A stretch of 64,000 nucleotides of DNA from Streptomyces diastaticus subsp. diastaticus (GCF_011170125.1 NZ_BLLN01000005.1:496001-560000); one strand, 5' to 3'; shown: positions 16,956-25,932, counted from the first letter of the stretch. Notes: generated by a model from the letters alone, not told the origin. Translations and numbers: made by a program.

Positions 16956-17005
16956 TACGAAGAGAGCCGTAGTTTGACATCCGGCGTACTACGACGACTA
17001 TCGTA
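16956..17005. promoter_or_regulatory. Two TACG-N8-CGTA repeats bracketing the OYE -35 box
   Basis: Identical-pattern inverted repeats TACG-N8-CGTA lie at 16956-16971 and 16990-17005, with centres 34 bp apart. TTGACA at 16974-16979, the likely -35 of the plus-strand promoter, sits between them, and a minus-strand TACAAT overlaps the first repeat. The arrangement fits repression of both divergent genes by ArsR dimers. Confidence 0.5.
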
Positions 17006-17042
17006 CCGCCCGTTCGGCCCCCGTGACGCGACGGAGTACACC

Positions 17043-18119
17043 ATGACCTCCCTGTTCGAACCGCTCACCCTGCGGTCCCTCACCATCCCGAACCGCATCT
17101 GGATGGCCCCCATGTGCCAGTACTCGGCCCCGGCGACCGGCCCCACGGCCGGCCGCCCCACCGACTGGCACCTCCAGCACTACGGCGCCCGGGCGGCGGG
17201 CGGCGCGGGCCTGATCCTGCTGGAGGCGACCGCCGTGGCACCCGAGGGCCGGATCAGCCCGTGGGATCTCGGCCTGTGGAACGACGGGCAGACGGCGGCG
17301 CTGCGCCGGATCACCTCGTTCCTCACCTCCCAGGGGACGGTCCCCGGTATCCAGCTCGCCCATGCCGGGCGCAAGGCCTCCTGCGAGGCGCCCTGGCGCG
17401 GCGGCAAGGCCATCTCCGCCGCCGACGGCGGCTGGCAGCCGGTGGGCCCGAGCCCGGTGCCGTTCGACGCGGCCAGCCCCGTCCCGCACGAGCTGACGGT
17501 GGACGAGATCCAGGGCGTGGTCCGGCAGTTCGCCGAGGCCGCGCGCCGGTCGCTGGAAGCGGGCTTCGAGGTGGTCGAGGTCCACGGCGCCCACGGCTAC
17601 CTGATCGGCGAGTTCCTCTCGCCGCACAGCAACCACCGCACCGATGCCTACGGCGGGTCGTTCGAGAACCGCGTGCGGTTCGCCCTCGAGGTCGTCGACG
17701 CCGTGCGCGCGGTGTGGCCCGAGGAGAAGCCGCTCCTCTTCCGCGTCTCCGCCACCGACTGGCTGGACGAGGGCGGCTGGACCGCCGACGACACCGTACG
17801 CCTGGCCCCGCTCCTCCAGGAGCGCGGCGTCGACCTGCTGGACGCCTCCACCGGAGGCAACGCGGCCGGGGTGTCCATCCCGGTCGGCCCCGGCTACCAG
17901 GTCCCCTTCGCCGCCCGCGTGCGCAACGAGACCGGGCTGCCCTCGGCCGCCGTGGGCCTGCTCACCGACCCGGAGCAGGCCGCGAAGGTGCTGGCCAACG
18001 GCGAGGCGGACGCCGTCCTCCTCGGCCGCGAACTGCTGCGCGACGCCCACTGGCCGCGTCGGGCAGCCCGCGAACTCGGTGGCACGGTCCGCGTGCCGCA
18101 GCAGTACGGCCGGAGCTGA
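17043..18119 (+). CDS. NADH:flavin oxidoreductase / old yellow enzyme (YqjM-like)
   Basis: A 358-residue FMN-dependent TIM-barrel ene-reductase. Thermophilic-like OYE features: MAPMCQYSA with the redox-tuning Cys25, LAHAGRKAS, HGAHGYLIGEFLSPHSNHRTD holding the substrate-binding His pair region, and the late AVGLLTDPEQA and LLGRELLRD phosphate-binding segments. Such enzymes reduce activated C=C bonds using NADPH and often detoxify electrophiles. Start ATG at 17043. The divergent ArsR repressor suggests induction by a toxic or electrophilic ligand. Confidence 0.93.
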   Translation: MTSLFEPLTLRSLTIPNRIWMAPMCQYSAPATGPTAGRPTDWHLQHYGARAAGGAGLILLEATAVAPEGRISPWDLGLWNDGQTAALRRITSFLTSQGTVPGIQLAHAGRKASCEAPWRGGKAISAADGGWQPVGPSPVPFDAASPVPHELTVDEIQGVVRQFAEAARRSLEAGFEVVEVHGAHGYLIGEFLSPHSNHRTDAYGGSFENRVRFALEVVDAVRAVWPEEKPLLFRVSATDWLDEGGWTADDTVRLAPLLQERGVDLLDASTGGNAAGVSIPVGPGYQVPFAARVRNETGLPSAAVGLLTDPEQAAKVLANGEADAVLLGRELLRDAHWPRRAARELGGTVRVPQQYGRS

Positions 18120-18148
18120 CACGCCCCGCCGAGGGGACGCCGGACGCC

Positions 18149-19474
18149 TCAGCGGCTGGTCTCCGCCCGGCGGCAGGCCGCCTTGCGGACCGGCGGGTGC
18201 GTGGCCGCCGACCGAGCCGGGGGCCCCGGTACAGGCCGCTGACCGCGCCCCTGCCCGGGGCCGGGGCGGTCCCGCCCGGGCCGGCCCTCCGGCGCCGACG
18301 GCTTCGGCCCCGGAGCCGGGCGTGGCGCCGGGGAGTGCGCGGCCTGACCCCGCCGCCCGTCACGTCCGGCCAGTTCGGACAGGAGTCTGGCCTTGAGGGC
18401 GCCCCGTACGTCGGAGGTGAGCCGGGCCGGGTCGAGATGGCCCGGCCCGCTCTCGAAGGCGCGGAGCTCCTCGCGGATGCGGGTGTACGCCTCCGGGTGG
18501 GCCTCGGCGAGACGGAGCCGGGCGTAGGCACCGGCCTCCCGGCGGGCGGTGTTGACCGGGTCGGCGCGCTCGCGGCGGACGATCTCCGCCATCAGGGTGC
18601 GGACGGTCCGGTCGCAGTCCAGGCGGCGCTGCTGGACGGCGCAGAAGAACCGGCGGGCGTTGACGATCTGCATCGCCTCCTGGCGGGGCAGCTCGGCGAG
18701 GTCGAGGGGCGCGCGCCCGAGGGCGGTGGCCGAGGAGGCGCGGGCGGGGCCCACCGTCAGGTCGCAGAGCCGGGCGAGTCCCGCGTGCCAGCGGCGCAGG
18801 ACCAGGGGGTGGCGGAGCAGGACGTTCCTGGCGTTCTGCTCCCGCACGTCGTCGGCGACGGCGGCACGGAAGGTGTCGTCGGGCAGCTCCAGCAGGGCGG
18901 TCACCTCGGGGCCGGCTGTGACCCGGAGGCGGCCTTGGGCGACGGCCTGTTCGATGGAGTCGAAGACGTCCCGGGAGGCGGAGCCGCGCCGCAGCGGCGG
19001 GATGCCCAGTTCGGCGACGCGGGCGGTGAAGAGCGCCTCGTACTCCTCGGGGAGGGCCTTGCTCAGCCAGCTCAGCGCGGTCGCGCGGGCGGTCAGCAGC
19101 CGGCCCCGCTCCAGTCGCTCGCGGTCCTGGCGGCGGTACTCGGCGGCGACGCAGCGGGCTTCGTGGAGACGGACGCGGACCTGGCGGAGCTGCCCTTCGA
19201 CACGCCGCAGCCGCGGGTCCCCGAGCAGGGCCATCCGCTCGGCGGAGACCTGCAGCTCCCCTTCGGCCCAGACCAGCGCGTCGGCCCAGTCCAGATGCCA
19301 TTCGAGGCCGTCCAGCAGTCGCCGGACGGGCGCGGGCAGGCGGCGCGTCGCGTCGGCCACGGCCGCGGTGACGAGATTGCCGAAGTCCTCCTCGAACCGC
19401 TTCACCAGCACCTCGGCGGGCAGCCGCGCGACATCGCGCAGCCGCAGCATCCGCTCCGTTCCGGTCGACCTCAC
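18149..19474 (-). CDS. Unrecognised 441-residue protein
   Basis: I do not recognise this gene. It is soluble, rich in Arg, Glu and Leu, and predicted largely alpha-helical; the middle holds long amphipathic helices (ERMALLGDPRLRRVEGQL, VRVRLHEARCVAAEYRRQ). The last 60 residues are a low-complexity Pro/Gly/Arg tail. Codon bias is strong, so it is very probably real. The start is GTG 19474 or ATG 19450. It is transcribed alone, convergent with the old-yellow enzyme and divergent from the BNR-repeat gene. Confidence 0.65.
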   Translation of the reverse strand: MRSTGTERMLRLRDVARLPAEVLVKRFEEDFGNLVTAAVADATRRLPAPVRRLLDGLEWHLDWADALVWAEGELQVSAERMALLGDPRLRRVEGQLRQVRVRLHEARCVAAEYRRQDRERLERGRLLTARATALSWLSKALPEEYEALFTARVAELGIPPLRRGSASRDVFDSIEQAVAQGRLRVTAGPEVTALLELPDDTFRAAVADDVREQNARNVLLRHPLVLRRWHAGLARLCDLTVGPARASSATALGRAPLDLAELPRQEAMQIVNARRFFCAVQQRRLDCDRTVRTLMAEIVRRERADPVNTARREAGAYARLRLAEAHPEAYTRIREELRAFESGPGHLDPARLTSDVRGALKARLLSELAGRDGRRGQAAHSPAPRPAPGPKPSAPEGRPGRDRPGPGQGRGQRPVPGPPARSAATHPPVRKAACRRAETSR

Positions 19475-19731
19475 GACGGCCGCCCCCTCTCCGCACTCGC
19501 TCGACTACTCACCGTAGCCGATCAGATGAACGGCTCGGCTTCGACGCGGCGATTCGGCCAGAGGAGGGCTTGATCTCAACCATGCCCGGCCACCGGTCTC
19601 CCGCTCCCGCCGGGCCGTGCACCCCGTCCGGGTGGGCGCGGCCGCCGGGCCGGGGCAACTTCCGGGCCGTTGTCAGTGGCCGGGGTCACACTGGGCCGGG
19701 CCGGAAGGGCGAACTTCGTGGAGGTGGCGGG

Positions 19732-20817
19732 ATGTCCGAGGTACTGCTGGCGGTCGGGACACGCAAGGGGCTCTTCCTGGGCCGGCGCCGCGCGGGCGCC
19801 TGGGAGTTCGAGGGCGCGCACTTCACCGGCGAGGCGGTGTACGCGGTGGGGCTGGACACCCGCGGCCCGGTGCCGCGCGTCCTGGTGGGCGCGGACAGCG
19901 CGCACTGGGGCCCCTCGGTCCTCCGCTCCGACGACCTGGGCGCGAGCTGGCAGGAGCCCGCCTCCCTCACGGTGCGGTTCCCCGAAGGGACGGGAGCCTC
20001 GCTGGAGCGCCTCTGGCAGCTCCAGCCGGCCGGTCCGGAGGCGCCGGGCGTGGTGTACGCGGGTGCGGAACCCGCCGCGCTCTTCGCCTCCCGGGACGGC
20101 GGCGACACGTTCGCACTGGTCCGCTCCCTCTGGGAGCATCCGACGCGATCCCGCTGGCAGCCGGGGGGCGGCGGCGAAGGGCTGCACACGGTGGTGACGG
20201 ACCCCCGGGACGCGGACGCGCTGACGGTCGCGGTCTCGGCCGCCGGAGTGTTCCGCAGCCGGGACGGAGGTGCGAGCTGGGCCCCTTCCAACAGGGGCAT
20301 CTCCGCGGACTTCCTCCCGGGCCCCGACCCGGAGTTCGGCCAGTGCGTGCACAAGATCGCCCGGGACGCGGCCGACCCGGACCGCCTCTACCTCCAGAAC
20401 CACTGGGGGGTCTACCGCAGCGACGACGCGGGCGCCCACTGGTCGGACATCGGCGGGGCCCTCCCCTCGGACTTCGGATTCACCGTGCTCGCCCACCCCT
20501 CCCGCGCGGACACCGCCTACGTCTTCCCGATCGCCGCGGACAGCGACCGCGTCCCGGCCGGGCACCGGTGCCGCCTCTTCCGCACCACGGACGGCGGCGC
20601 GCACTGGGAGCCCCTGTCCCGCGGCCTCCCCACGGAGGACCACTACGGCACCGTGCTGCGCGACGCCCTGTGCACCGACGGCGCCGACCCCGCGGGGATG
20701 TACTTCGGCAACCGCAACGGCGAGCTGTACGCCAGCGCCGACGAGGGCGAGAGCTGGCGGCAGTTGGCCGCCCACCTGCCCGACGTGCTGTGCGTACGGG
20801 CGGCGGTGGCGGGGTGA
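19732..20817 (+). CDS. BNR/Asp-box repeat beta-propeller protein (sialidase-like/photosystem-assembly-like fold)
   Basis: A 361-residue protein with Asp-box repeats: SDDLGASW, SRDGGDTF, SRDGGASW, SDDAGAHW, TTDGGAHW and SADEGESW, one per propeller blade. It starts with VLLAVGTRKGLFLGRR and lacks a signal peptide, so it is cytosolic. Such proteins are annotated as exo-alpha-sialidase or glycosyl hydrolase on fold alone; the catalytic residues of sialidases are not evident, so I would not assign an enzymatic role. The ATG at 19732 follows GGAGGTGGCG. Confidence 0.85.
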   Translation: MSEVLLAVGTRKGLFLGRRRAGAWEFEGAHFTGEAVYAVGLDTRGPVPRVLVGADSAHWGPSVLRSDDLGASWQEPASLTVRFPEGTGASLERLWQLQPAGPEAPGVVYAGAEPAALFASRDGGDTFALVRSLWEHPTRSRWQPGGGGEGLHTVVTDPRDADALTVAVSAAGVFRSRDGGASWAPSNRGISADFLPGPDPEFGQCVHKIARDAADPDRLYLQNHWGVYRSDDAGAHWSDIGGALPSDFGFTVLAHPSRADTAYVFPIAADSDRVPAGHRCRLFRTTDGGAHWEPLSRGLPTEDHYGTVLRDALCTDGADPAGMYFGNRNGELYASADEGESWRQLAAHLPDVLCVRAAVAG

Positions 20818-20824
20818 GTCCGCT

Positions 20825-21052
20825 TTAGGACCCCAGGTACCGCAGCACCGCGAGCACACCGTGTCGGTGAGTTCGGTGGGGAAGAGCCTCCAGTCGGTCT
20901 TCGACAAGCTGGAGCTGACGCCGACCTCCGGCACAGCCGGTGAGGGCCTCGCGGGGGCCGAGGCTGTCCGGGGCGGTGGGGTGGACGCGCCAGGCCACTT
21001 CACGGAGTTCCGTGAGGAGTTCCCGAGCCTCCCGGTGCGCCTGCTCGGTCAT
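20825..21052 (-). pseudogene. Remnant of a two-component system: histidine-kinase piece joined to response-regulator tail
   Basis: A 75-codon open frame whose first half (HREARELLTELREVAWRVHP, then DSLGPREAL) resembles the dimerisation region of a NarL-partner histidine kinase, and whose last residues (HGVLAVLRYLGS) resemble the C-terminal end of a NarL/FixJ response regulator. The usual kinase ATPase domain, the receiver and the helix-turn-helix are absent, as if an in-frame deletion joined adjacent kinase and regulator genes. No promoter or partner is visible. Assignment rests on recognition of short segments. Confidence 0.5.
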
Positions 21053-21228
21053 GTGGTCCGTCCGGGTGCCTCCTGGCTCGTGGGGAGGCGGCGCCCGCCC
21101 GGTGCCGCGCCGCACCGGGAGGGCCGGAGGTGCGGCGCGACGGCGGTGGGCGGTTCACCGTCGGGCCGGGTGAGGTGTTCCGTGATGTCCCGGGCCCGGG
21201 GCGGAGGCGGTACACCCCCGCGTTCCGT

Positions 21229-21906
21229 CTACGGCAGCCGCCAGTCGACCGGTGCGGCGCCCTGCTGCGCGAGGAAGTCGTTGGTGCGGCTGAAGGGGCG
21301 GGAGCCGAAGAAGCCGCGGTCGGCGGAGCGCGGCGACGGGTGGACCGACTCGATGACCGGGTAGTGGCTCAGGAAGCGGCGCAGGCCGCGGGCGTCCGAG
21401 CCCCAGAGGATCGACACCAGAGGTCTGCCGCGCCCGGCCAGAGCGCGGATGGCCTGCTCGGTGACCTCTTCCCAGCCCTTGCCGCGGTGCGAGCCGGGCG
21501 AGCCCGGACGGGTCGTCAGGGCTCGGTTCAGCAGCAGGACGCCCTGGCCCGTCCAGGGGGTGAGGTCGCCGTTGGAGGGCTGCGGCAGTCCGAGGTCGCT
21601 CTGAAGCTCCTGGAAGATGTTGACCAGGCTGGGCGGGAGTCTGCGGACCTCCGGAGCCACCGCGAAGCTCAGCCCGATCGGCATGCCGGGGGTCGGGTAG
21701 GGGTCCTGCCCGACGATCAGGACGCGTACCTCGTCGAAGGGCTGCTGGAAGGCGCGCAGGACGTGCGGGCCGGCGGGCAGGTAGGTGCGGCCGGCGCCGA
21801 TCTCCGCGCGCAGGAACTCCCCCATCGCCCCGACGCGACCGGCCACCGGTTCGAGGGCCTTCGCCCAGCCCGCTTCCACCAATTCATGCAAAGGTCGTGG
21901 TGCCAC
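21229..21906 (-). CDS. ung: Uracil-DNA glycosylase (family 1)
   Basis: A 225-residue DNA repair enzyme that excises uracil. It has the catalytic motif [10 protein letters not shown] with Asp68, the [10 protein letters not shown] strand, and ESVHPSPRS holding the catalytic histidine, then [11 protein letters not shown]. The frame continues upstream, but the GTG at 21906 begins at the family N-terminus and has TAGAGT 7 nt before it with no ribosome site, suggesting a leaderless message. Length is normal for bacterial Ung. Confidence 0.95.
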   Translation of the reverse strand: MAPRPLHELVEAGWAKALEPVAGRVGAMGEFLRAEIGAGRTYLPAGPHVLRAFQQPFDEVRVLIVGQDPYPTPGMPIGLSFAVAPEVRRLPPSLVNIFQELQSDLGLPQPSNGDLTPWTGQGVLLLNRALTTRPGSPGSHRGKGWEEVTEQAIRALAGRGRPLVSILWGSDARGLRRFLSHYPVIESVHPSPRSADRGFFGSRPFSRTNDFLAQQGAAPVDWRLP

Positions 21907-21913
21907 GAGGGGG

Positions 21914-21919
21914 ACTCTA
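21914..21919 (-). promoter_or_regulatory. -10 element of a probable leaderless ung promoter
   Basis: TAGAGT on the minus strand ends 7 nt before the GTG start. Confidence 0.45.
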
Positions 21920-22060
21920 GCGACCCTCCGCCCGTCACCCCACACCGAGCCGTCCCAGCGGGACGCGAACGGTCCGGTGGCGCTACCCTTCGTCCTCGTC
22001 GCCGCCGTCCGGCCGGTCCGAGGAGAGGGAGGGGAACCCGTTGCGCCCGGTGAACACCCC

Positions 22061-23149
22061 ATGCACACAGCAGACTTGCCTCCGCGTCGGCACACCGGCC
22101 CGGTGGGCGCGATGACGGGCGGCGGCGCGGCAGCCCCTCGCACCCGCTTCGGAGCTGTCCTCGGGGTCGACTCGGGCGGCTCGGGGCTCCGCGCGGCGCT
22201 CGCTCCGGTGGGCTCCCCCGAGGACGCGGTGACGGCCACGGGCACACACCCGGTGCGGACCTCGGCGCGCGGCATCGACGCCGGTCACTTCATGGAGCTG
22301 CTGCTGCCGCTGGTACGGGATCTGCGGGAGCGCGCGCCCTCCGGCGGCGAACCCCCGGTGGCCGTCGCGGTGGGGGCGGCCGGGATGGCGACCCTCGGCG
22401 ACGACCTGCGGGCCGGGCTGCCGGACGCGCTGGCGGCGGGCGGCGTGACCGGGCCGCTCGCGCTGGCCGCCGACGCGGTGACCGCGTACACGGGGGCGCT
22501 CGGGGTAAGGCCGGGGGCGGTGGTCGCGGTGGGCACCGGGATGATCGCGCTCGGCACGGATCTGCGCGCGTGGCGGCGGGCGGACGGCTGGGGACACCTG
22601 CTGGGTGACAGCGGTGGGGGCGCGTGGCTGGGACGGGCGGGCCTGGAGGCGGCGTTCCGGGCGTTCGACGGGCGCGCGGGGGGTTCGAAGGCGCTGCTGA
22701 CCGCGGCCGAGGAGCGGTTCGGCGCCCTGCCGGGGATTCCGGCCCGGCTCTACCCCCGCCCGGACCGGGCGGCGGTGCTGGCGTCGTTCGCGCCGGACGT
22801 GGCCCGGTGCGCGCGGGAGGGCGATGCGACGGCGGCGGCGCTGCTGACCGAGGCGGCGGGTCACATCGTGGACGCCGTCGAGGCCGTGCTGCCCCACCGG
22901 GACGGCGGCGAGGTCGCGTGCACGGGAGGACTCCTGCGGCTGGGCGCCCCGCTGACCGTGCCGCTGGGCGAGGAGCTTGCGCGCAGGCTGCCTGGGGCGC
23001 GGGTGGCGCCGCCGGCGGGTGATCCGCTGCACGGGGCCGTGGTGCTCGCCTCGGCGCTGGCGACGGGGGCGCAGGACCTGCCCGTGGACGGGCGGCTGCT
23101 GTGGTGCTCGACGGGCGCGGAGTCGGGCCGGGACGGAGCCAGACCCTGA
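22061..23149 (+). CDS. BadF/BadG/N-acetylglucosamine kinase-like ATPase
   Basis: A 362-residue ASKHA-fold sugar kinase. The N-terminal phosphate loop is [14 protein letters not shown]; the second nucleotide motif is [12 protein letters not shown] followed by [17 protein letters not shown], and the adenosine site is EVACTGGLL. This resembles eukaryotic-type NAGK and bacterial GlcNAc or anhydro-sugar kinases of the BadF family. The start is ATG 22061 or ATG 22112. Ung is divergent. A DasR-like site is present about 2.3 kb downstream, not at this promoter. Confidence 0.85.
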   Translation: MHTADLPPRRHTGPVGAMTGGGAAAPRTRFGAVLGVDSGGSGLRAALAPVGSPEDAVTATGTHPVRTSARGIDAGHFMELLLPLVRDLRERAPSGGEPPVAVAVGAAGMATLGDDLRAGLPDALAAGGVTGPLALAADAVTAYTGALGVRPGAVVAVGTGMIALGTDLRAWRRADGWGHLLGDSGGGAWLGRAGLEAAFRAFDGRAGGSKALLTAAEERFGALPGIPARLYPRPDRAAVLASFAPDVARCAREGDATAAALLTEAAGHIVDAVEAVLPHRDGGEVACTGGLLRLGAPLTVPLGEELARRLPGARVAPPAGDPLHGAVVLASALATGAQDLPVDGRLLWCSTGAESGRDGARP

Positions 23150-23358
23150 GGCGCGCCGGGACACGCCCCGGAGTGGCACTTCCGCGACCTGGAGTTGTCA
23201 CCCGTGAGCCGGACAACAGGGCCGTGTGACCGCAGAGTTCACCACATCGGTGCACACGACCGCAAAAAGGGCGCCCGAACCGGGCACTTGGAACGGATAA
23301 ATCCGGACGGATGCCGTACTGCCGCACCCTCCCCGAACAGGGGCGGACCGAAAGCCAG

Positions 23359-23364
23359 TAGCAT
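23359..23364 (+). promoter_or_regulatory. -10 element of a probable leaderless promoter (CbiX-like gene)
   Basis: TAGCAT lies 8 nt before the ATG at 23373; no ribosome site is present. Confidence 0.4.
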
Positions 23365-23372
23365 GCGGCGCC

Positions 23373-24296
23373 ATGAGCTCCCCCACTGGGCCCGCTTCCG
23401 GCCTGCCTGTACGAATGCCGCGACCCCGCCAGTCCGGTCGGCACCGCCGTCCGGAACCGGTGGTGGCTCCCGAGGGCGCGCCCGCCCTCGTCCTCGCCGT
23501 GCCCGGGGTCCCCGGCGCACCCACCCGCAGTCTTGCCGAGGAGGTCGTGAGCATCGCCCGCGCCGAGCTTCCCGGCCTCGATGCGCGCATCGGTTTCCTG
23601 GAGGGCGACGACGAGGAGTTCCCGACGCTCCAGTCGGTGCTCGCGCACGCCGCCGAGGAGCGGACCGCCCGCGCCGAGCAGGCCCGCGCCGCCGGGGTCG
23701 AGGCGGCCGACCCGGACGGCCCGGCCGCCGTGGTCGTGCCGCTGCTGGCCGGTCCGGACAGCGCCCTGACGCGCCGCGTCCGGCAGGCCGTGATCGACAG
23801 CCGGGCCCCGGTCGAGCTGACCGACGTGCTCGGCCCGCACCCGCTGCTGGCGGAGGCCCTGCACGTGCGGCTCTCGGAGGCCGGGCTGGCCCGGGCGGAC
23901 CGGGCGCGGCTGTTCACGGTGGCGACCGCGGCCGACGGCATCATCCTGGCGACGGTCGGCGGCGAGGAGGCCGTGCAGGCGGCCGGGATCACCGGGATGC
24001 TGCTGGCCGCGCGGCTGGCGGTGCCGGTGATGGCGGCCGCGCTCGACCAGGAGGGCGCCATCGCGGCCACCGCGGAGCAGCTGCGCTCCTCGGGTTCCAC
24101 ACAGCTCGCCCTGGCGCCGTACCTGATCGGTCCCGAGCTGGGCGACGGTCTGCTGGACGTCGCGGCGAAGGAGGCCGAGTGCGCCTCGGCCGAGGCGCTG
24201 GGGGCGTACCCGGCGATCGGCAAGCTCGCGCTCGCGCAGTACACGACGGCGCTCGGCATCACGCCGCAGCCGGCACCGGGGGTCCCCGCTCACTGA
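23373..24296 (+). CDS. Sirohydrochlorin chelatase (CbiX/SirB)-like protein lacking the usual histidines
   Basis: A 307-residue protein with the two-repeat chelatase fold: PALVLAVPGVPGAPTRSLAEEV at the start of repeat one, AAVVVPLLAGPDSALTRRV and LGPHPLLAEALHVRL, and a second repeat through ADGIILATVGGEEA and LALAPYLIGPE. In functional CbiX/SirB the first strand carries a His (GHGS-like) and the fourth strand another; here both positions are non-histidine. It may be a non-catalytic or altered-specificity member. No cobalamin or siroheme genes are adjacent. Confidence 0.75.
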   Translation: MSSPTGPASGLPVRMPRPRQSGRHRRPEPVVAPEGAPALVLAVPGVPGAPTRSLAEEVVSIARAELPGLDARIGFLEGDDEEFPTLQSVLAHAAEERTARAEQARAAGVEAADPDGPAAVVVPLLAGPDSALTRRVRQAVIDSRAPVELTDVLGPHPLLAEALHVRLSEAGLARADRARLFTVATAADGIILATVGGEEAVQAAGITGMLLAARLAVPVMAAALDQEGAIAATAEQLRSSGSTQLALAPYLIGPELGDGLLDVAAKEAECASAEALGAYPAIGKLALAQYTTALGITPQPAPGVPAH

Positions 24297-24313
24297 GGCG
24301 GCCGGCTCATGGT

Positions 24314-24352
24314 TCGGGCCCGCTCCCCCTCATTGGGGGGGGGCGGGCCCGA
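24314..24352. terminator. Bidirectional terminator between CbiX-like gene and lactonase
   Basis: A long GC stem TCGGGCCCGCTCCCCC / GGGGGGGGGCGGGCCCGA with a 5-nt CATT-containing loop lies between the two convergent stops. Confidence 0.7.
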
Positions 24353-24365
24353 GGCCGTTGCCAGG

Positions 24366-25397
24366 TCAGCCGAAGAGGACGCAGGAGGCGGCCGGAGCGG
24401 GCACGGAACCCGCGAAGGCGGGGGTGCCGGAGTCGGGGTCGACGGTGAACCAGGTGACGTCGCCGGAGCGTTCGTTGGCGACGTAGAGCAGGCCCTGCGG
24501 GGAGAGGGCGAGGTCGCGGGGCCAGTGGCCGCCGCAGGGCACGGTGGTGAGCAGCCGTGCGGAGTCGGCGGCGTCGAGGGCGAGAACGGAGAGGACGTCC
24601 TCACCGCGGGTGGCGGTCCACAGGAAGCGGCCGTCGGGTGAGACGACCACTTCGGAGGGGTAGGCGTCGCCCGCGGGCGCCCCGGAAAGGACGCTCGCCT
24701 CACCGACGGGCAGCAGGTCACCGCTGCCGGCGTCCCAGCGGCAGAGGGTGACGGTGGGCGTGAGTTCGTTGAGGACGTAGACGTGGCCGCCGTCGGGGTG
24801 GAAGGCGAGGTGGCGGGGGCCGGAACCCGGGCGGAGCGCGATCTCGCGGTGCAGGGTCAGCATGCCGTCGCGCAAGCCGTGCACGCGCACGGAATCCGTG
24901 CCGAGGTCGACGGCGACCAGCCAGCGGCCGCTGGGGTCGGGGACGACCTGGTGGACGTGGGGGCCCTGCTGGCGCTGCGGATGGGGGCCCGAGCCGTGGT
25001 GGTTGAGGACGTGGGCGGCGGGAGCGGGGGTGGCGTCGGCACGCAGCGGGAGGACGGAGACGCTGCCCGAGCCGTAGTTGGCGGTGAAGACGCGGCCGCC
25101 GTGCACGCTGAGCTGGGTCGGGCCCTCCGCGGCGACGGGGGCGGGTGCCGCGAGCAGACGGGCCGTGCCGCCGGCCGGGTCGAAGGCGGCGACGGCGCCG
25201 TCGGCGGTCTCGCTGACGGCGTAGAGAACGTCACCGCCCGGCCCGAGCGCGAGGTAGGAGGGGTCGGGGACCTCGGCGGTGGCTCCGAGGACGGTGAGGC
25301 CGCCGTCGGCGGCGACGGCGGCGGTGACGACACCCGCGCCTCCCGCCGCCGTGAACGACCCGATGTACGCCCTTCCGGTCTGCGTTCCGCCGTCCAC
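24366..25397 (-). CDS. Lactonase family protein (6-phosphogluconolactonase-like beta-propeller)
   Basis: A 343-residue seven-bladed propeller of the YbhE/Pgl type, which hydrolyses sugar lactones. Seen are RAYIGSFTAAGG at the start, VPDPSYLALGPGGDVLYAV, the central HGSGPHPQRQQGPHVHQV histidine segment, GPRHLAFHPDGGHVYVLNE and WPRDLALSPQGLLYVAN. The GTG at 25397 has AGGGG eight bases upstream. No signal peptide. A DasR-like operator lies about 55 nt upstream, which would tie expression to aminosugar status. Confidence 0.88.
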   Translation of the reverse strand: MDGGTQTGRAYIGSFTAAGGAGVVTAAVAADGGLTVLGATAEVPDPSYLALGPGGDVLYAVSETADGAVAAFDPAGGTARLLAAPAPVAAEGPTQLSVHGGRVFTANYGSGSVSVLPLRADATPAPAAHVLNHHGSGPHPQRQQGPHVHQVVPDPSGRWLVAVDLGTDSVRVHGLRDGMLTLHREIALRPGSGPRHLAFHPDGGHVYVLNELTPTVTLCRWDAGSGDLLPVGEASVLSGAPAGDAYPSEVVVSPDGRFLWTATRGEDVLSVLALDAADSARLLTTVPCGGHWPRDLALSPQGLLYVANERSGDVTWFTVDPDSGTPAFAGSVPAPAASCVLFG

Positions 25398-25452
25398 TGG
25401 CCGTTCCCCTCTCAGCAGGTGTCGCGCCGGTCGGCGCGCCCGCGACGTTAGC

Positions 25453-25464
25453 AGGTCTAGACCA
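25453..25464. promoter_or_regulatory. DasR-responsive element (dre)-like palindrome
   Basis: The 10-bp palindrome GGTCTAGACC plus a following A matches 11 consecutive central positions of the known dre consensus. It lies 56 bp upstream of the lactonase start in a gene-poor region. The outer positions match poorly. Confidence 0.5.
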
Positions 25465-25567
25465 TGGCGCACCCGGTCCGCGCCGTCCGTGGCACGGACG
25501 GTCGCCGCTCGGGACCGTGCCACCTCTCGGCACCGGCCCCTGCCCGGCTCCCGCCGAGAGGAACACC

Positions 25568-25925
25568 ATGGCACAGAACGATGGAATGAGCGGTTGTCGG
25601 GCTTTTCGGCCCACGTCGACTCGGTGGCGTCTTCATGGCCTGGGCGGCGGTGCACCTGATGTGCGCCCCCCGTTACGGCTACCCGTACCACCAGGGGCCG
25701 GCCGGGCGGCATCGACTTCGGCTCCGAACAGCTCCCGGCGTACCGCGACTTCCTCCACTTCAGCCACCACCTCGGCATGACCTGCCAGCTCTCCGACACC
25801 GATGTGACCGACTCCGCCGTCCGCGCCGGGGTGCCGCGGCACTGCCTGCTGTCGTACGTCCTCGGGACGGGCGTCCGGGCCACCGCCCTCAACCGGGTCA
25901 TCGGCATCGCCGGAGGGTGGGGGCG
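25568..25925 (+). pseudogene. DUF1345 membrane protein, truncated and frameshifted
   Basis: An ATG at 25568 with GAGAGGAA upstream looks like an original start but leads out of frame. From about 25635 one frame reads a membrane segment (FMAWAAVHLMCAPRYGY, then HQGPAG) and, after an extra G near 25707, another frame continues with GIDFGSEQLPAYRDFLHFS, LGMTCQLSDTDVTDSAVR and RHCLLSYVLGTG. Together these resemble the C-terminal half of DUF1345 proteins; the N-terminal helices and the stop codon are missing. The end abuts the convergent FUSC gene. Confidence 0.65.
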
Positions 25926-25932
25926 CCGCCCC

